Of a stretch of 64,000 nucleotides of DNA, positions 33,421 to 42,873 are shown in pieces (positions within the stretch are counted from its first letter, which is position 1; every line of letters starts with the position of its first letter). A program made the translations under genes and the position numbers. A model generated the notes under the pieces. The model saw only the letters and a list, made by a program, of their open reading frames with translations. It did no database searches and was not told where the DNA came from. The stretch spans positions 186,001-250,000 of the forward strand of contig NZ_JBDZDR010000005.1 of NCBI RefSeq assembly GCF_040049255.1. The letters run 5' to 3'. Source of the DNA: Pseudaminobacter sp040049255. GTDB lineage: Bacteria > Pseudomonadota > Alphaproteobacteria > Rhizobiales > Rhizobiaceae.

Positions 33421-34335
33421 TCAGCCGCCGATCTGCGCCTTACGGGCGTCGATGATCGGCTGGTAGAATTCCGGCGTGACTTCGGTGTAGCTGGTGAAGT
33501 CGCCGCCCTGGATGGCGGAGAAGCAGGCCGGGTCGGTCTTCGGCAGGTCGACCATGAACTGCTTGAACTTAGCCTTGAGGTCGGCGTCGAGCTCAGTGCG
33601 CACCACGATCGGGCCGTTCGGGATCAGCGGCGACTTCCAGAGCTCTACGAAGTCCTTCATGTCGATCATGCCCTTGGACACCATCTTGTGCAGGTTGCCG
33701 GAGGTGTAGCCCTCGTCGAAATCGCCCACGCCCGAGCCGAAGGTGGTGCCAGCGTCGAACTTGCCGTCCTTGACGGCGAGCACGAGGTTCTCATGGCCGC
33801 CGCCGAAGCCGGTCTCGCCGAAGAATTCTTTCACAGCGACGTTGCCGAGGTCCTTGGGCAGCGAGGTGACCGGGATCAGGTAACCCGAGGTCGAGTCCGG
33901 GTCGGCGAAGCCGAGCTTCTTGCCCTTCATGTCGGCGAGAGTCTTGATGCCGGAATCCTTGCGGGCGACCATGATCGAGTAGTAGCCCTGCGAGCCATCG
34001 GTCTGCACCGTGGTCAGGATCGGCTCGACCGCGTCGGCGTTGGCGAGATAGATCTTGGCATAGCCCGAGGCGCCGAGCTCGGCATAGTCGAGCGTGCCGC
34101 CCAACAGGCCCTGGATGACGCCGTCATAGTCGGTGGCCGGGAACAGCTTCACTTCCTTGACGCCGATGGCGGCCGGCAGCTTGTCGGCGAGGCACTGGTA
34201 GTTGCGAAGGCTGTCGGCCTCGTTCTCGCCGCCGAGGATGCCGACGCGGAAGGTTTCCAGGGTTTCGGCGCGGGCGGCGGTGCCGCAGGAAAGGGCGAGG
34301 GCGAGCGCGCCCAGAAGGGCTTTCTTGAGCGACAT
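33421..34335 (-). CDS. phnD: Phosphonate-binding periplasmic protein PhnD
   Basis: 304 residues from the ATG at 34335, after an AGGAGA site; an upstream in-frame start is unlikely. A signal peptide (LLGALALALSCGTAARA) precedes the mature protein. PhnD signatures are FRVGILGGENEADSLRNYQ, DYAELGASGYAKIYL and GFADPDSTSGYLIP. It captures phosphonates in the periplasm and delivers them to the two PhnE permeases. Confidence 0.95.
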   Translation of the reverse strand: MSLKKALLGALALALSCGTAARAETLETFRVGILGGENEADSLRNYQCLADKLPAAIGVKEVKLFPATDYDGVIQGLLGGTLDYAELGASGYAKIYLANADAVEPILTTVQTDGSQGYYSIMVARKDSGIKTLADMKGKKLGFADPDSTSGYLIPVTSLPKDLGNVAVKEFFGETGFGGGHENLVLAVKDGKFDAGTTFGSGVGDFDEGYTSGNLHKMVSKGMIDMKDFVELWKSPLIPNGPIVVRTELDADLKAKFKQFMVDLPKTDPACFSAIQGGDFTSYTEVTPEFYQPIIDARKAQIGG

Positions 34336-34412
34336 GGAGTTCTCTCCTGTTAAGTCGGATTGCATTTTCGACTGCTAGCAGCCCTTCACGCGGGCGAGAC
34401 GATCACGGTCGT

Positions 34413-35255
<843 letters not shown>

Positions 35256-35311
35256 GGTGCTTTCCCCGTTTGGCTGTTCCAGCCTCTGGGGGAGTCCGCT
35301 AACGGAGCATC

Positions 35312-35340
35312 ATGAAACGGCCGTGTCAGTTGCGTGTCAG
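35312..35340 (-). promoter_or_regulatory. Pho box (three repeats) upstream of phnC
   Basis: Read on the minus strand: CTGACAC, four bases, CTGACAC, four bases, GTTTCAT. Three 7-base units spaced exactly 11 bases apart match the PhoB box design (consensus CTGTCAT-N4-CTGTCAT). The phnC start is 57 bases beyond. The gap 35256-35652 holds this box and the sugar-operon promoter but no gene. Confidence 0.72.
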
Positions 35341-35457
35341 TTTTGTTACGCTGCACAGTCGACGGCGAATTTTCTGGCGGCCAACCCACAACTGGTCCTG
35401 CCAGATGGAAGGACATGGCGGTTCGGTCTGCTACGATACTGCTTGCCAAAGAAAGCA

Positions 35458-35488
35458 CTTGACGGCTTGGCGCCAATTGGTAATACCA
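35458..35488 (+). promoter_or_regulatory. Promoter and GntR-type operator of the sugar ABC operon
   Basis: -35 CTTGAC (35458-35463), 17 bases, -10 TAATAC (35481-35486): a strong alphaproteobacterial sigma-70 match. The -10 lies inside the palindrome TGGT-AAT-ACCA (35478-35488). The leader to the binding-protein gene is about 160 bases. The same layout occurs at 48285. Confidence 0.7.
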
Positions 35489-35652
35489 GATTTTGGAGGA
35501 GGAGCGGATTGGGCGTCAAAGCCTAAATCGATTTAGAACCGGCGGGATGGCGGTTCCCAAGCAGTGCATTGAGACTACCCGGAGCAGCCAGCGACCATCG
35601 GTCCGGCGCGGCTTCGACAAGAAGGTAGAGTGCGCACAAGGGAGGAACTCAA

Positions 35653-36963
35653 ATGCGCAAGACACTGACCGGCATGTTTGCCGGCATAGGCCTGTCGCTT
35701 GCCTGCAGCACATCGGCGTTCGCGCAGGAACTCACCATCTTCTGGGCCGAATGGGACCCGGCCAACTACCTCCAGGAACTCGTTAACCTGTACGAAGCCG
35801 AGACCGGCGTGAAGGTGACTGTCGAGACGACGCCCTGGGCCGATTTCCAGACCAAGGCCTTCACTGAATTCAACGCCAAGGGCGATGCCTATGACCTGAT
35901 CGTCGGCGACAGCCAGTGGCTCGGCGCCGGCTCCACCGGCGGGCACTATGTCGATCTCACCGACTTCTTCAACAAGCACAAGCTTGGCGAGGTCATGGCC
36001 CCGGCCACGGTGAAATATTACGCCGAATATCCCGGCAACAGCGGCAAGTACTGGGCGATCCCGCTCGAGGGCGACGCCGTCGGCTGGTCCTATCGCAAGG
36101 ACTGGTTCGAAGACCCGAAGGAAATGGAGGCCTTCAAGGCCAAGTACGGTTACGACCTTGCCGCGCCGAAGGACTGGAAGGCGCTGCGTGACATAGCCGA
36201 GTTCTTCCACCGCCCGGACGAGAAGCGCTACGGCATCGCCATCTACACCGACAATTCCTATGACGCGATGGCGATGGGCTTCGAGAACGCGCTGTTCTCC
36301 TATGGCGGCGAGCTGGGCGACATGGCCACCTACAAGGTCGACGGCTACATCAACTCCGACAAGGCGGTGGCAGCCCTCGATGCCTACAAGGAGCTCTACA
36401 AGTACACGCCTCCGGGCTGGGCCAAGACCTTCTTCGTGGAAAACAACCAGGCTATCACCGAGGGCCTGGCGGCGATGAGCATGAACTACTTCGCCTTCTT
36501 CCCGTCCTTGCTCAACGAGGCCACCAACCCGCACGCCAAGAACACCGGCTTCTTCGCCAATCCGCCCGGCCCCGACGGCGACCAGTTCGCCGCGCTCGGC
36601 GGGCAGGGCATCTCGATCGTGTCCTATTCGAAGAACCAGGACGAGGCGATGAAATTCCTCGAATGGTTCATCAAGGACGAGACCCAGAAGAAGTGGGCCG
36701 AACTCGGCGGCTACACCTGCAGCGCGGCCGTGCTCCAGTCCGACGAGTTCCAGAATGCGACGCCGTACAACAAGGCCTTCTACGAGACCATGTTCAAGGT
36801 GAAGGACTTCTGGGCGGTGCCGGAATATGCCGAGCTGCTGCAGCAGCTCAACCAGCGCCTCTATCCGCACATCGTCGGCGGCGAGGGCACGTCCAAGGAA
36901 GTGCTCGACGCGCTGGCTGGCGACTGGAAGGCCACCTTCGCCAAATACGGCCGCGGCGAATAG
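35653..36963 (+). CDS. Extracellular sugar-binding protein of a CUT1 ABC importer
   Basis: 436 residues with a signal peptide ending at SAFAQ and a family-1 solute-binding fold (TIFWAEWDPANYLQELVNLYE at the mature start; GQGISIVSYSKNQDEAMKFLEWF typical of carbohydrate binders). It captures a sugar or sugar derivative in the periplasm; the ligand cannot be read. Heads a six-gene operon with two permeases, a tiny membrane protein and two ATPases, under the TGGT-N3-ACCA operator. Confidence 0.92.
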   Translation: MRKTLTGMFAGIGLSLACSTSAFAQELTIFWAEWDPANYLQELVNLYEAETGVKVTVETTPWADFQTKAFTEFNAKGDAYDLIVGDSQWLGAGSTGGHYVDLTDFFNKHKLGEVMAPATVKYYAEYPGNSGKYWAIPLEGDAVGWSYRKDWFEDPKEMEAFKAKYGYDLAAPKDWKALRDIAEFFHRPDEKRYGIAIYTDNSYDAMAMGFENALFSYGGELGDMATYKVDGYINSDKAVAALDAYKELYKYTPPGWAKTFFVENNQAITEGLAAMSMNYFAFFPSLLNEATNPHAKNTGFFANPPGPDGDQFAALGGQGISIVSYSKNQDEAMKFLEWFIKDETQKKWAELGGYTCSAAVLQSDEFQNATPYNKAFYETMFKVKDFWAVPEYAELLQQLNQRLYPHIVGGEGTSKEVLDALAGDWKATFAKYGRGE

Positions 36964-37035
36964 CGGCAACAGAAGCGTCGGAGGGGGCGCAGCCCGCCCC
37001 CTCCATCATTTCCGGCATTGCAGGGGAACGACGCC

Positions 37036-37941
37036 TTGGCGACCGCAGTCATGACAACGCTGGATCCGGGTTCCCGGGCCGCCGCGCGCGGCATGAGCGA
37101 TCTCTCGATCCGCAACCTCTTCATCATCCCGACGATCCTGTTCCTGATCGTCTTCAACATCTTTCCGCTGCTCTATTCGCTCTATTATTCCTTCACCGAC
37201 TTCCGCGCCTCCACCAACGCCGAGGCGAATTTCGTCGGCCTGCAGAACTATCGCGAGCTGCTCAATGACCCCTTCATCTGGTCGAACTTTTCCATCACCG
37301 CCAAATACGTCATCGTCTCGGTGACCGGGCAGGTGCTGGTCGGCTTCGGGGTGGCGCTTCTGCTCAACCGGCAAATCCCCTTCAAGGGGCTTTTGACCAC
37401 GCTGCTGCTCTTGCCGATGATGCTGTCCATGGCCGTCGTCGGCCTGTTCTGGAAGCTGCTCTACGACCCGTCCTTCGGCATCATCAACCATGCGCTGGGC
37501 CTGGGCACCTTCGAGTGGCTCGCCAATCCGGACATGGCGCTCTATGCGGTCGCCATCACCGACATCTGGATGTGGGCGCCCTTCGTCATGCTGCTGTCGC
37601 TGGCGGGCTTGTCCGCGGTGCCGAAACATCTCTACGAGGCAGCGGCCATCGACCGGGCGGGCAGCTTCTACACCTTCTTCCGCATCACGCTCCCGCTGGT
37701 GGCGCCGATCCTGATGATCGCCATCATCTTTCGCACCATGGAGGCGTTCAAGACCTTTGATCTCGCCTACATCCTGACCAGCCAGCCCACCACCGAGGTC
37801 ATCTCGATCCGGCTTTACAAGATGGCGTTCCAGGAATGGCAGACCGGGCGGTCCTGCGCGCTGGCCTACATCGTGCTCATCATGGTCATCGCCATCACCA
37901 ACATCTACGTGAAGTACCTGAACAAGGTGAAGGAGCGCTGA
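37036..37941 (+). CDS. Sugar ABC transporter permease (MalF/UgpA type)
   Basis: 301 residues from TTG at 37036, with AGGGGA nine bases upstream; an ATG at 37051 lacks a site at proper distance. Six hydrophobic segments are visible, beginning NLFIIPTILFLIVFNIFPLLYS, and the EAA coupling loop is YEAAAIDRAGSFYTFFRITLP. One of the two inner-membrane subunits of the importer. Confidence 0.9.
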   Translation: MATAVMTTLDPGSRAAARGMSDLSIRNLFIIPTILFLIVFNIFPLLYSLYYSFTDFRASTNAEANFVGLQNYRELLNDPFIWSNFSITAKYVIVSVTGQVLVGFGVALLLNRQIPFKGLLTTLLLLPMMLSMAVVGLFWKLLYDPSFGIINHALGLGTFEWLANPDMALYAVAITDIWMWAPFVMLLSLAGLSAVPKHLYEAAAIDRAGSFYTFFRITLPLVAPILMIAIIFRTMEAFKTFDLAYILTSQPTTEVISIRLYKMAFQEWQTGRSCALAYIVLIMVIAITNIYVKYLNKVKER

Positions 37942-37989
37942 GATGAGAGTTCCTTCGGTCAGTTCTTTGATCGGGCAGTCCTTGCCTTT

Positions 37990-38083
37990 ACCCCCACCCC
38001 TTACCCCTCCCCACAAGGGGGAGGGGGATTCTGAGACGCTGACGACCCCCTCCCCCTTGTGGGGAGGGGTAAGGGGTGGGGGT
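37990..38083. repeat. C-rich palindromic intergenic element, copy 2, inside the sugar ABC operon
   Basis: Perfect 38-base inverted arms (37990-38027 and 38046-38083) with an 18-base spacer. The arms match those at 14716-14857 except for two bases in the CTTACCCC/CTAGCCCC stretch. It sits between the two permease genes of one operon and would form a very stable RNA hairpin there. Confidence 0.88.
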
Positions 38084-38117
38084 CTGAAGTGCAACGCAAC
38101 GCCGGGGGGGCGCTGAC

Positions 38118-39077
38118 ATGGCCGCAGTTCGCACGCGCGGCGAAGTCGCGCTCAACCGTCTCGCCATCGCGGCCGTTCTGGTCATTACGCTGGTCTTCCT
38201 GGCGCCGATCTACTGGATCACCTCCACCGCCTTCAAGCCGCGCAATCTCGCCACCACCGTGCCGCCGACCATCGTGTTCGAGCCGGAGATTTCGCCCTTT
38301 GTGAAACTTTTCACAAAGCGCTCGCAGCTTCGCACCGCGCCCACCCCCGAGGAATATGCCGCCGCCCCCTGGTGGGAGCGGCTGATCTTCGACGGCGGTG
38401 AAAAGGTCGTGCGCTCGGGCAAGGGCGAGATCCAGCCCTCCGGCTATCCCAGCCGCTTCCTCAACAGCCTCATCATCGCCATCACCTCCACGGCGCTCGC
38501 CGTCAGCATGGGCACGCTCACGGCCTACGGCTTCTCCCGCTTCAAGGTGAAGGGCGAGGCAGACCTTTTGTTCTTCATCCTGTCCACGCGCATGCTGCCG
38601 CCGGTTGTGGTGGCGATCCCCATGTTCCTGATGTACCGGGCGGTCGGCCTCAACGACACGCATTGGGGCCTGATCATCCTCTACACCGCTTTCAACCTGT
38701 CCTTCTCGGTTTGGCTGATGAAGGGGTTCATCGATGAGATCCCGAAGGAATATGAGGAAGCGGCGCTCGTCGACGGCTACACGCGCATGCAGGCCTTCTT
38801 CAGGATCGTGCTGCCCGAGGCCGCCACCGGCATCGCCGCCACCGCCGTGTTCTGCTTCATCACCGCGTGGAACGAATATGCCTTCGCGCTGATCATGACC
38901 AACCGGCGGGCGCAGACAGCACCCCCCTTCATCCCGTCTCAGGTCGGCTCGGGCCTGCCCGACTGGACCGTGATCGCCGCAGGCACCGTGCTGTTCCTGC
39001 TGCCGGTCGCTATCTTCACCTTCCTCCTGCGCAACCATCTTCTGCGCGGCATGTCCTTCGGAGCGATCCGCAAATGA
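38118..39077 (+). CDS. Sugar ABC transporter permease (MalG/UgpE type)
   Basis: 319 residues. After the first membrane segment (LAIAAVLVITLVFLAPIYWI) there is an unusually long periplasmic loop of about 80 residues, followed by the permease core with EAA loop YEEAALVDGYTRMQAFFRIVLP. Pairs with the permease upstream, from which it is separated by a palindromic repeat element. Confidence 0.92.
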   Translation: MAAVRTRGEVALNRLAIAAVLVITLVFLAPIYWITSTAFKPRNLATTVPPTIVFEPEISPFVKLFTKRSQLRTAPTPEEYAAAPWWERLIFDGGEKVVRSGKGEIQPSGYPSRFLNSLIIAITSTALAVSMGTLTAYGFSRFKVKGEADLLFFILSTRMLPPVVVAIPMFLMYRAVGLNDTHWGLIILYTAFNLSFSVWLMKGFIDEIPKEYEEAALVDGYTRMQAFFRIVLPEAATGIAATAVFCFITAWNEYAFALIMTNRRAQTAPPFIPSQVGSGLPDWTVIAAGTVLFLLPVAIFTFLLRNHLLRGMSFGAIRK

Positions 39078-39277
39078 GCTGGCGCGCCTTGAACCGGAAA
39101 TATTTCGAGCCCGGCTCGATCCTGCTCATGGTGCTGGGCATCGCGGCGCTGTGCCAGCCCTGGAGTCTGGCGCTGCATCGCTATGGCGTCACCACGATCC
39201 TGATCGGCCTCGTCGGCTTCATGGTCACCTCCAAGATCGCGCCCGAGGAGCAGAGAGACGAGGGGGCGCGGCAGTGA
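39074..39277 (+). CDS. Small membrane protein of the sugar ABC operon
   Basis: 67 residues, overlapping its neighbours by four bases on both sides (ATGA at 39074, GTGA at 39274), so translation is coupled. Two hydrophobic segments: ILLMVLGIAALCQPW and TTILIGLVGFMVTS. I do not know its function. Placement between permease and ATPase suggests an accessory subunit of the transporter. Confidence 0.8.
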   Translation: MSWRALNRKYFEPGSILLMVLGIAALCQPWSLALHRYGVTTILIGLVGFMVTSKIAPEEQRDEGARQ

Positions 39278-40383
39278 CGCAGATCGAGCTTCGCGGCGTC
39301 GAAAAGTTCTTTGGCGCCGTCCAGGTCATCAAGGACCTGAACCTCCATATCGACCACAACGAGTTCATCGTGCTGCTCGGCCAGTCGGGCTGCGGCAAGA
39401 CAACCACGCTGCGCGCCATCGCCGGGCTGGAGACCATCGACCAAGGCGACATCCTCATCGACGGCAAGCCGGTGCAGCACATGAAGGCGTCCGACCGCGA
39501 CATCGCCTTCGTGTTCCAGTCCTTCGCGCTCTATCCGCATATGAGCGTGTTCGAGAACATCGCCTTCCCGCTCAAAGCCACGCGCAAGAGCAGCAGCGAG
39601 GTCGACAGCGAGGTGAGGAGCGTCGCCGAGACGCTGCGCATCACCCATCTGCTCGGGCATCGGCCGTCGGCGCTGTCGGGCGGCGACATGCAGCGCGTGG
39701 CGATCGGCCGGGCGCTGGTCCGGCGCCCCAAGGCGCTTCTGATGGACGAGCCCATCGGCGCGCTCGACGCCAAGCTGCGCGAGGAGATGCGCGCCGAGAT
39801 CAAGCGCCTGCACATGAAGCAGGGCTCGACCACCATCTATGTCACGCACGACCAGGTCGAGGCGATGAGCCTCGCCGACCGCATCGTCATCATGCATGAA
39901 GGCGTGCTGCAGCAGATCGGCAGCCCGGCCGAGGTCTATGCCTATCCGGCCAATCTGTTCGTGGCGCAGTTCGTCGGCAGCCCGGTCATGAACGTCGCGC
40001 CTGCCTCGGTGTCGTCCGAGGGCGGCACAGCCCGCGTCACCGTCGAAGGCGCGCAGCAGGGCTTTTTGTTTCCCGCCGAACTGCTCGGCCGGCTCGATGG
40101 GCTGAAGGCCGCCAATGGCAGCCTCGCGCTGGGCATCCGGCCCGAGGGCATCATCGTCCGGCACGAGGCGCAGGACGGCTTCCTGCCGGTCGATGCGCAG
40201 CTCATCGAGCCGCTCGGCGCCTATGACATCGTCGATCTCAAGGTAGGCTCGCAGACGCTGCGCGCCCGCACCCGGAGCGGATTCGTCGCCCATGCCGGCG
40301 CCCGCGTCTTCGCCCGCCTCGATCCGGCGCAGGCGCATTTTTTCGACACCAGAAGCGGCAATTCGCTGGGGGTGAGGCTGTGA
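39274..40383 (+). CDS. Sugar ABC transporter ATP-binding protein (UgpC/MalK type), first
   Basis: 369 residues from GTG at 39274. Walker A GQSGCGKTT, signature ALSGGDMQRVAIGRAL, Walker B LLMDEPIGALDAKLR; the C-terminal regulatory OB-fold (TOBE) domain covers about 240-369. The signature Asp in SGGD replaces the more usual Gln/Glu. One of two ATPases in this operon, which probably form a heterodimer. Confidence 0.92.
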   Translation: MTQIELRGVEKFFGAVQVIKDLNLHIDHNEFIVLLGQSGCGKTTTLRAIAGLETIDQGDILIDGKPVQHMKASDRDIAFVFQSFALYPHMSVFENIAFPLKATRKSSSEVDSEVRSVAETLRITHLLGHRPSALSGGDMQRVAIGRALVRRPKALLMDEPIGALDAKLREEMRAEIKRLHMKQGSTTIYVTHDQVEAMSLADRIVIMHEGVLQQIGSPAEVYAYPANLFVAQFVGSPVMNVAPASVSSEGGTARVTVEGAQQGFLFPAELLGRLDGLKAANGSLALGIRPEGIIVRHEAQDGFLPVDAQLIEPLGAYDIVDLKVGSQTLRARTRSGFVAHAGARVFARLDPAQAHFFDTRSGNSLGVRL

Positions 40384-40432
40384 TGGGGGTGCTTCGCCAT
40401 TCGCTTGATGTCGATCAGGAGAACGCCTGACC

Positions 40433-41512
40433 ATGGCCCATATCCGGCTCGAAAACATCGTCAAGAAATTCGGCGCCCATGTCGCGCTGAAGGGGCTCGA
40501 CCTGGAGATCGCCGACGGCGAGTTCTTCGTCCTGCTTGGCCAGACCGGGGCGGGCAAGACCACCTCGCTGCGCGTCATCGCCGGGCTGGAAAAACCCGAC
40601 GCGGGCAGGATCCTCATCGACGGCACCGATGTCGGCGCCTGGGGGGCTGCCGAGCGCGACGTTGCGCTGGTGCTGCAGCAATATTCGCTCTATCCGCGCT
40701 ACACGGTGCGCGAGAACCTCGAGTTTCCACTCAAGCCGAAAATCCGCCGCCTCGACCAGGCCGAGATCGACGAGCGCGTGGCGCGCGTGGCAAAAACCTT
40801 GCGCATCGAGCACCTGCTCGACCGCAAGACCGACCGGCTCTCCGGCGGCGAGATGCAGCGCGTCTCCATCGGACGCGCCATCGTGCGCCAGCCGCGCGTG
40901 TTCCTCATGGACGAGCCGCTGTCGGCGCTCGACGCCAAGCTGCGCGAGGCGCTGCGCACCGAGCTGAAGAACCTGCAGGTCAATCTCGGCGCCACCTTCC
41001 TTTTCGTCACCCACGACCAGATCGAGGCGATGTCGATGGGCGACAAGATCGGCGTCCTCAACGAGGGCCGCCTGGTCCAGACCGGCACGCCGCACGAGAT
41101 CTACAACAACCCGCTCAACACTTTTGTTGCCCGTTCAGTCGGCTCGCCGCCCATGAACCTCCTCGATGGCGAGCTGCGCAGCGGCCGCGCTGTCATGTCG
41201 GAGCCGGGCTTTGCCCTGCCCTATGACGGCGCGGCCGCCCTTGCGCCCGACGGGCGCGGCCTCACCTTCGGCATCCGCCCGGAAGACCTGCATCTGGAAT
41301 CCGGCGCGCCGGTGGAGGCCAGGGTGCACGACGTGGAAAACCACGGCGTGGAAAAGATTCTCAGGCTGCGGGTGGGCAACGCCATGCTGCATGCCACCGT
41401 GCCCGCGCGCACCGACGTGGCGCTGGAGGAAGCGGTGCGCTTTGCCTGGAACCCCAGGAAAGTAGTGCTGTTCGACCGCGCCAGCGGTATCAGCCTGCGC
41501 CACGCCGGGTAG
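40433..41512 (+). CDS. Sugar ABC transporter ATP-binding protein (UgpC/MalK type), second
   Basis: 359 residues. Walker A GQTGAGKTT, signature RLSGGEMQRVSIGRAI, Walker B FLMDEPLSALDAKLR; TOBE domain at the C-terminus (LTFGIRPEDLHLE). Paired ATPases like this are common in one rhizobial subgroup of CUT1 importers. Last gene of the operon, followed by a strong terminator. Confidence 0.92.
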   Translation: MAHIRLENIVKKFGAHVALKGLDLEIADGEFFVLLGQTGAGKTTSLRVIAGLEKPDAGRILIDGTDVGAWGAAERDVALVLQQYSLYPRYTVRENLEFPLKPKIRRLDQAEIDERVARVAKTLRIEHLLDRKTDRLSGGEMQRVSIGRAIVRQPRVFLMDEPLSALDAKLREALRTELKNLQVNLGATFLFVTHDQIEAMSMGDKIGVLNEGRLVQTGTPHEIYNNPLNTFVARSVGSPPMNLLDGELRSGRAVMSEPGFALPYDGAAALAPDGRGLTFGIRPEDLHLESGAPVEARVHDVENHGVEKILRLRVGNAMLHATVPARTDVALEEAVRFAWNPRKVVLFDRASGISLRHAG

Positions 41513-41613
41513 GTTCTCTACGACGAGCCAGGCGGCACGCGGTTCGAAAATCTGCCGGAGCAGGCATTTCCCGAAAGCCGAATTCCCCGCTTTCGGTCTG
41601 TTCCGGGTTTGAC

Positions 41614-41648
41614 GCCCCGCGCGAAGGCCCCTCGCGCGGGGCTTTTTT
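41614..41648 (+). terminator. Rho-independent terminator of the sugar ABC operon
   Basis: GCCCCGCGCGA and TCGCGCGGGGC form an 11-bp perfect stem with a 7-base loop, followed by six T. The T-tract is on the plus side only. The convergent aspartoacylase-like gene ends three bases later. Confidence 0.92.
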
Positions 41649-41650
41649 GC

Positions 41651-42709
41651 CTAGTCCTCCAGCGCGCCGGACCGCGCATCGGCGCTGCGCGCCACGCCCA
41701 CCAGCTTCACCAGGTCCTCGCCGGCGCGGATCGAGCGGGTGGCGCGGCGGGTCAGGATAAATCCATCCTGCGGCGCCAGCACTTCCACACGGCCCCCTTC
41801 CTCGCCGGGGGCCGCCACAATGGTCGCCAGCCGCTGTCCGGCCTTCACCCGGTCGCCGGGCTTCACGTCATAGACGATCGCGCCGGCCGCCGGCGCCGGC
41901 ATCATCTCGATATGGTCGATCGGCGCCACCTCGCCTTTGAACGCCTTCGGCGTCTCCACCGACTTGTCCTCGATCACGCCGCGCGCCACCAGAAGCCGGT
42001 AGAGCCCTTCGGCGTCGGCCTCGGCATGGCCGGCCTCCACGTCGAGAATGCCGCGATATTCCACGGTGGTCACCACGCGGCGCTCCAGCTTCGCCTCGCC
42101 GGCCGGCAGCTTCAGATAGGGGCGCAACGCCGCCTCGTCGAAGGAGGCGCCCGAAGCGTCGCTCCACAGCACCACTGCGTCCACGCCCATGCAGGCGGCG
42201 CAATCGGCCATGGCCGGCCACAGGTCGCTCTGGATGTAGAGATAGGGCAGGCCCTCGTCGTCGCAGTGCAGGTCCAGCACGATCTCGTGGCCGAGCGAGA
42301 GCTTGATCAGCCGTGCTTTAAGCTGCTCGTCGGCGTTCAGCGGCGTGTCGTCGCCCGGCAGCAGGATGGCGTCCGGCCTGTCGATCAGTGGGAAGTCGCG
42401 GTTGAAGTTGGTGCGCGTGCCGAGATGGAAGCGCCCTTGCGTAGCGCCGAAGAACTGCTGCGCGCGGCCCACCGGGTTGGCGCGCGGAACGATGGTCAGG
42501 TTGCCGCGCACGCGGCCCTCGGCCTCTGCCTTGCGCAGCTTCGGCATCAGCGCGTCCACCGCCACCACGCCCGGCAGCTCGTCGCTGTGGAGTGCGGCCT
42601 GGATATAGGCGTTCGGCGCGTCCGGCGCCGAACCGGCGATGCGGAAGACGGGAAATTCGTAAGCCACCCCGTCGCCATTGCCCCTGATCGTCTCGATCGT
42701 CTTCTGCAT
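41651..42709 (-). CDS. Succinylglutamate desuccinylase/aspartoacylase-family protein
   Basis: 352 residues from the ATG at 42709; the frame continues upstream but the start MQKTIETIRG has a GGAAAA site and fits the family. Zinc ligands: HSDE (HxxE) near residue 42 and the histidine of LDLHCDDEG near 145. These zinc enzymes remove acyl groups from N-acyl amino acids or open related amides. The C-terminal ~80 residues resemble a biotinyl/lipoyl-like fold, as in several members. Divergent from an amidase, which suggests a shared pathway for an amide-bearing substrate. Confidence 0.87.
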   Translation of the reverse strand: MQKTIETIRGNGDGVAYEFPVFRIAGSAPDAPNAYIQAALHSDELPGVVAVDALMPKLRKAEAEGRVRGNLTIVPRANPVGRAQQFFGATQGRFHLGTRTNFNRDFPLIDRPDAILLPGDDTPLNADEQLKARLIKLSLGHEIVLDLHCDDEGLPYLYIQSDLWPAMADCAACMGVDAVVLWSDASGASFDEAALRPYLKLPAGEAKLERRVVTTVEYRGILDVEAGHAEADAEGLYRLLVARGVIEDKSVETPKAFKGEVAPIDHIEMMPAPAAGAIVYDVKPGDRVKAGQRLATIVAAPGEEGGRVEVLAPQDGFILTRRATRSIRAGEDLVKLVGVARSADARSGALED

Positions 42710-42873
42710 CGTGCTTTTCCTTGGTCCTGCGTTCGCCTTGACCGGATGCCCGAAAAATGGGAACCGGTTTCCCCAAAATGTCGTGGTTGGATAGGTGGAT
42801 AGCGCCCCTTTGGAACGGGACGCCGACACTTCTTTTAAACAACCGCGCCGGAGCGAAGCAAGCTGGGGGAGCC

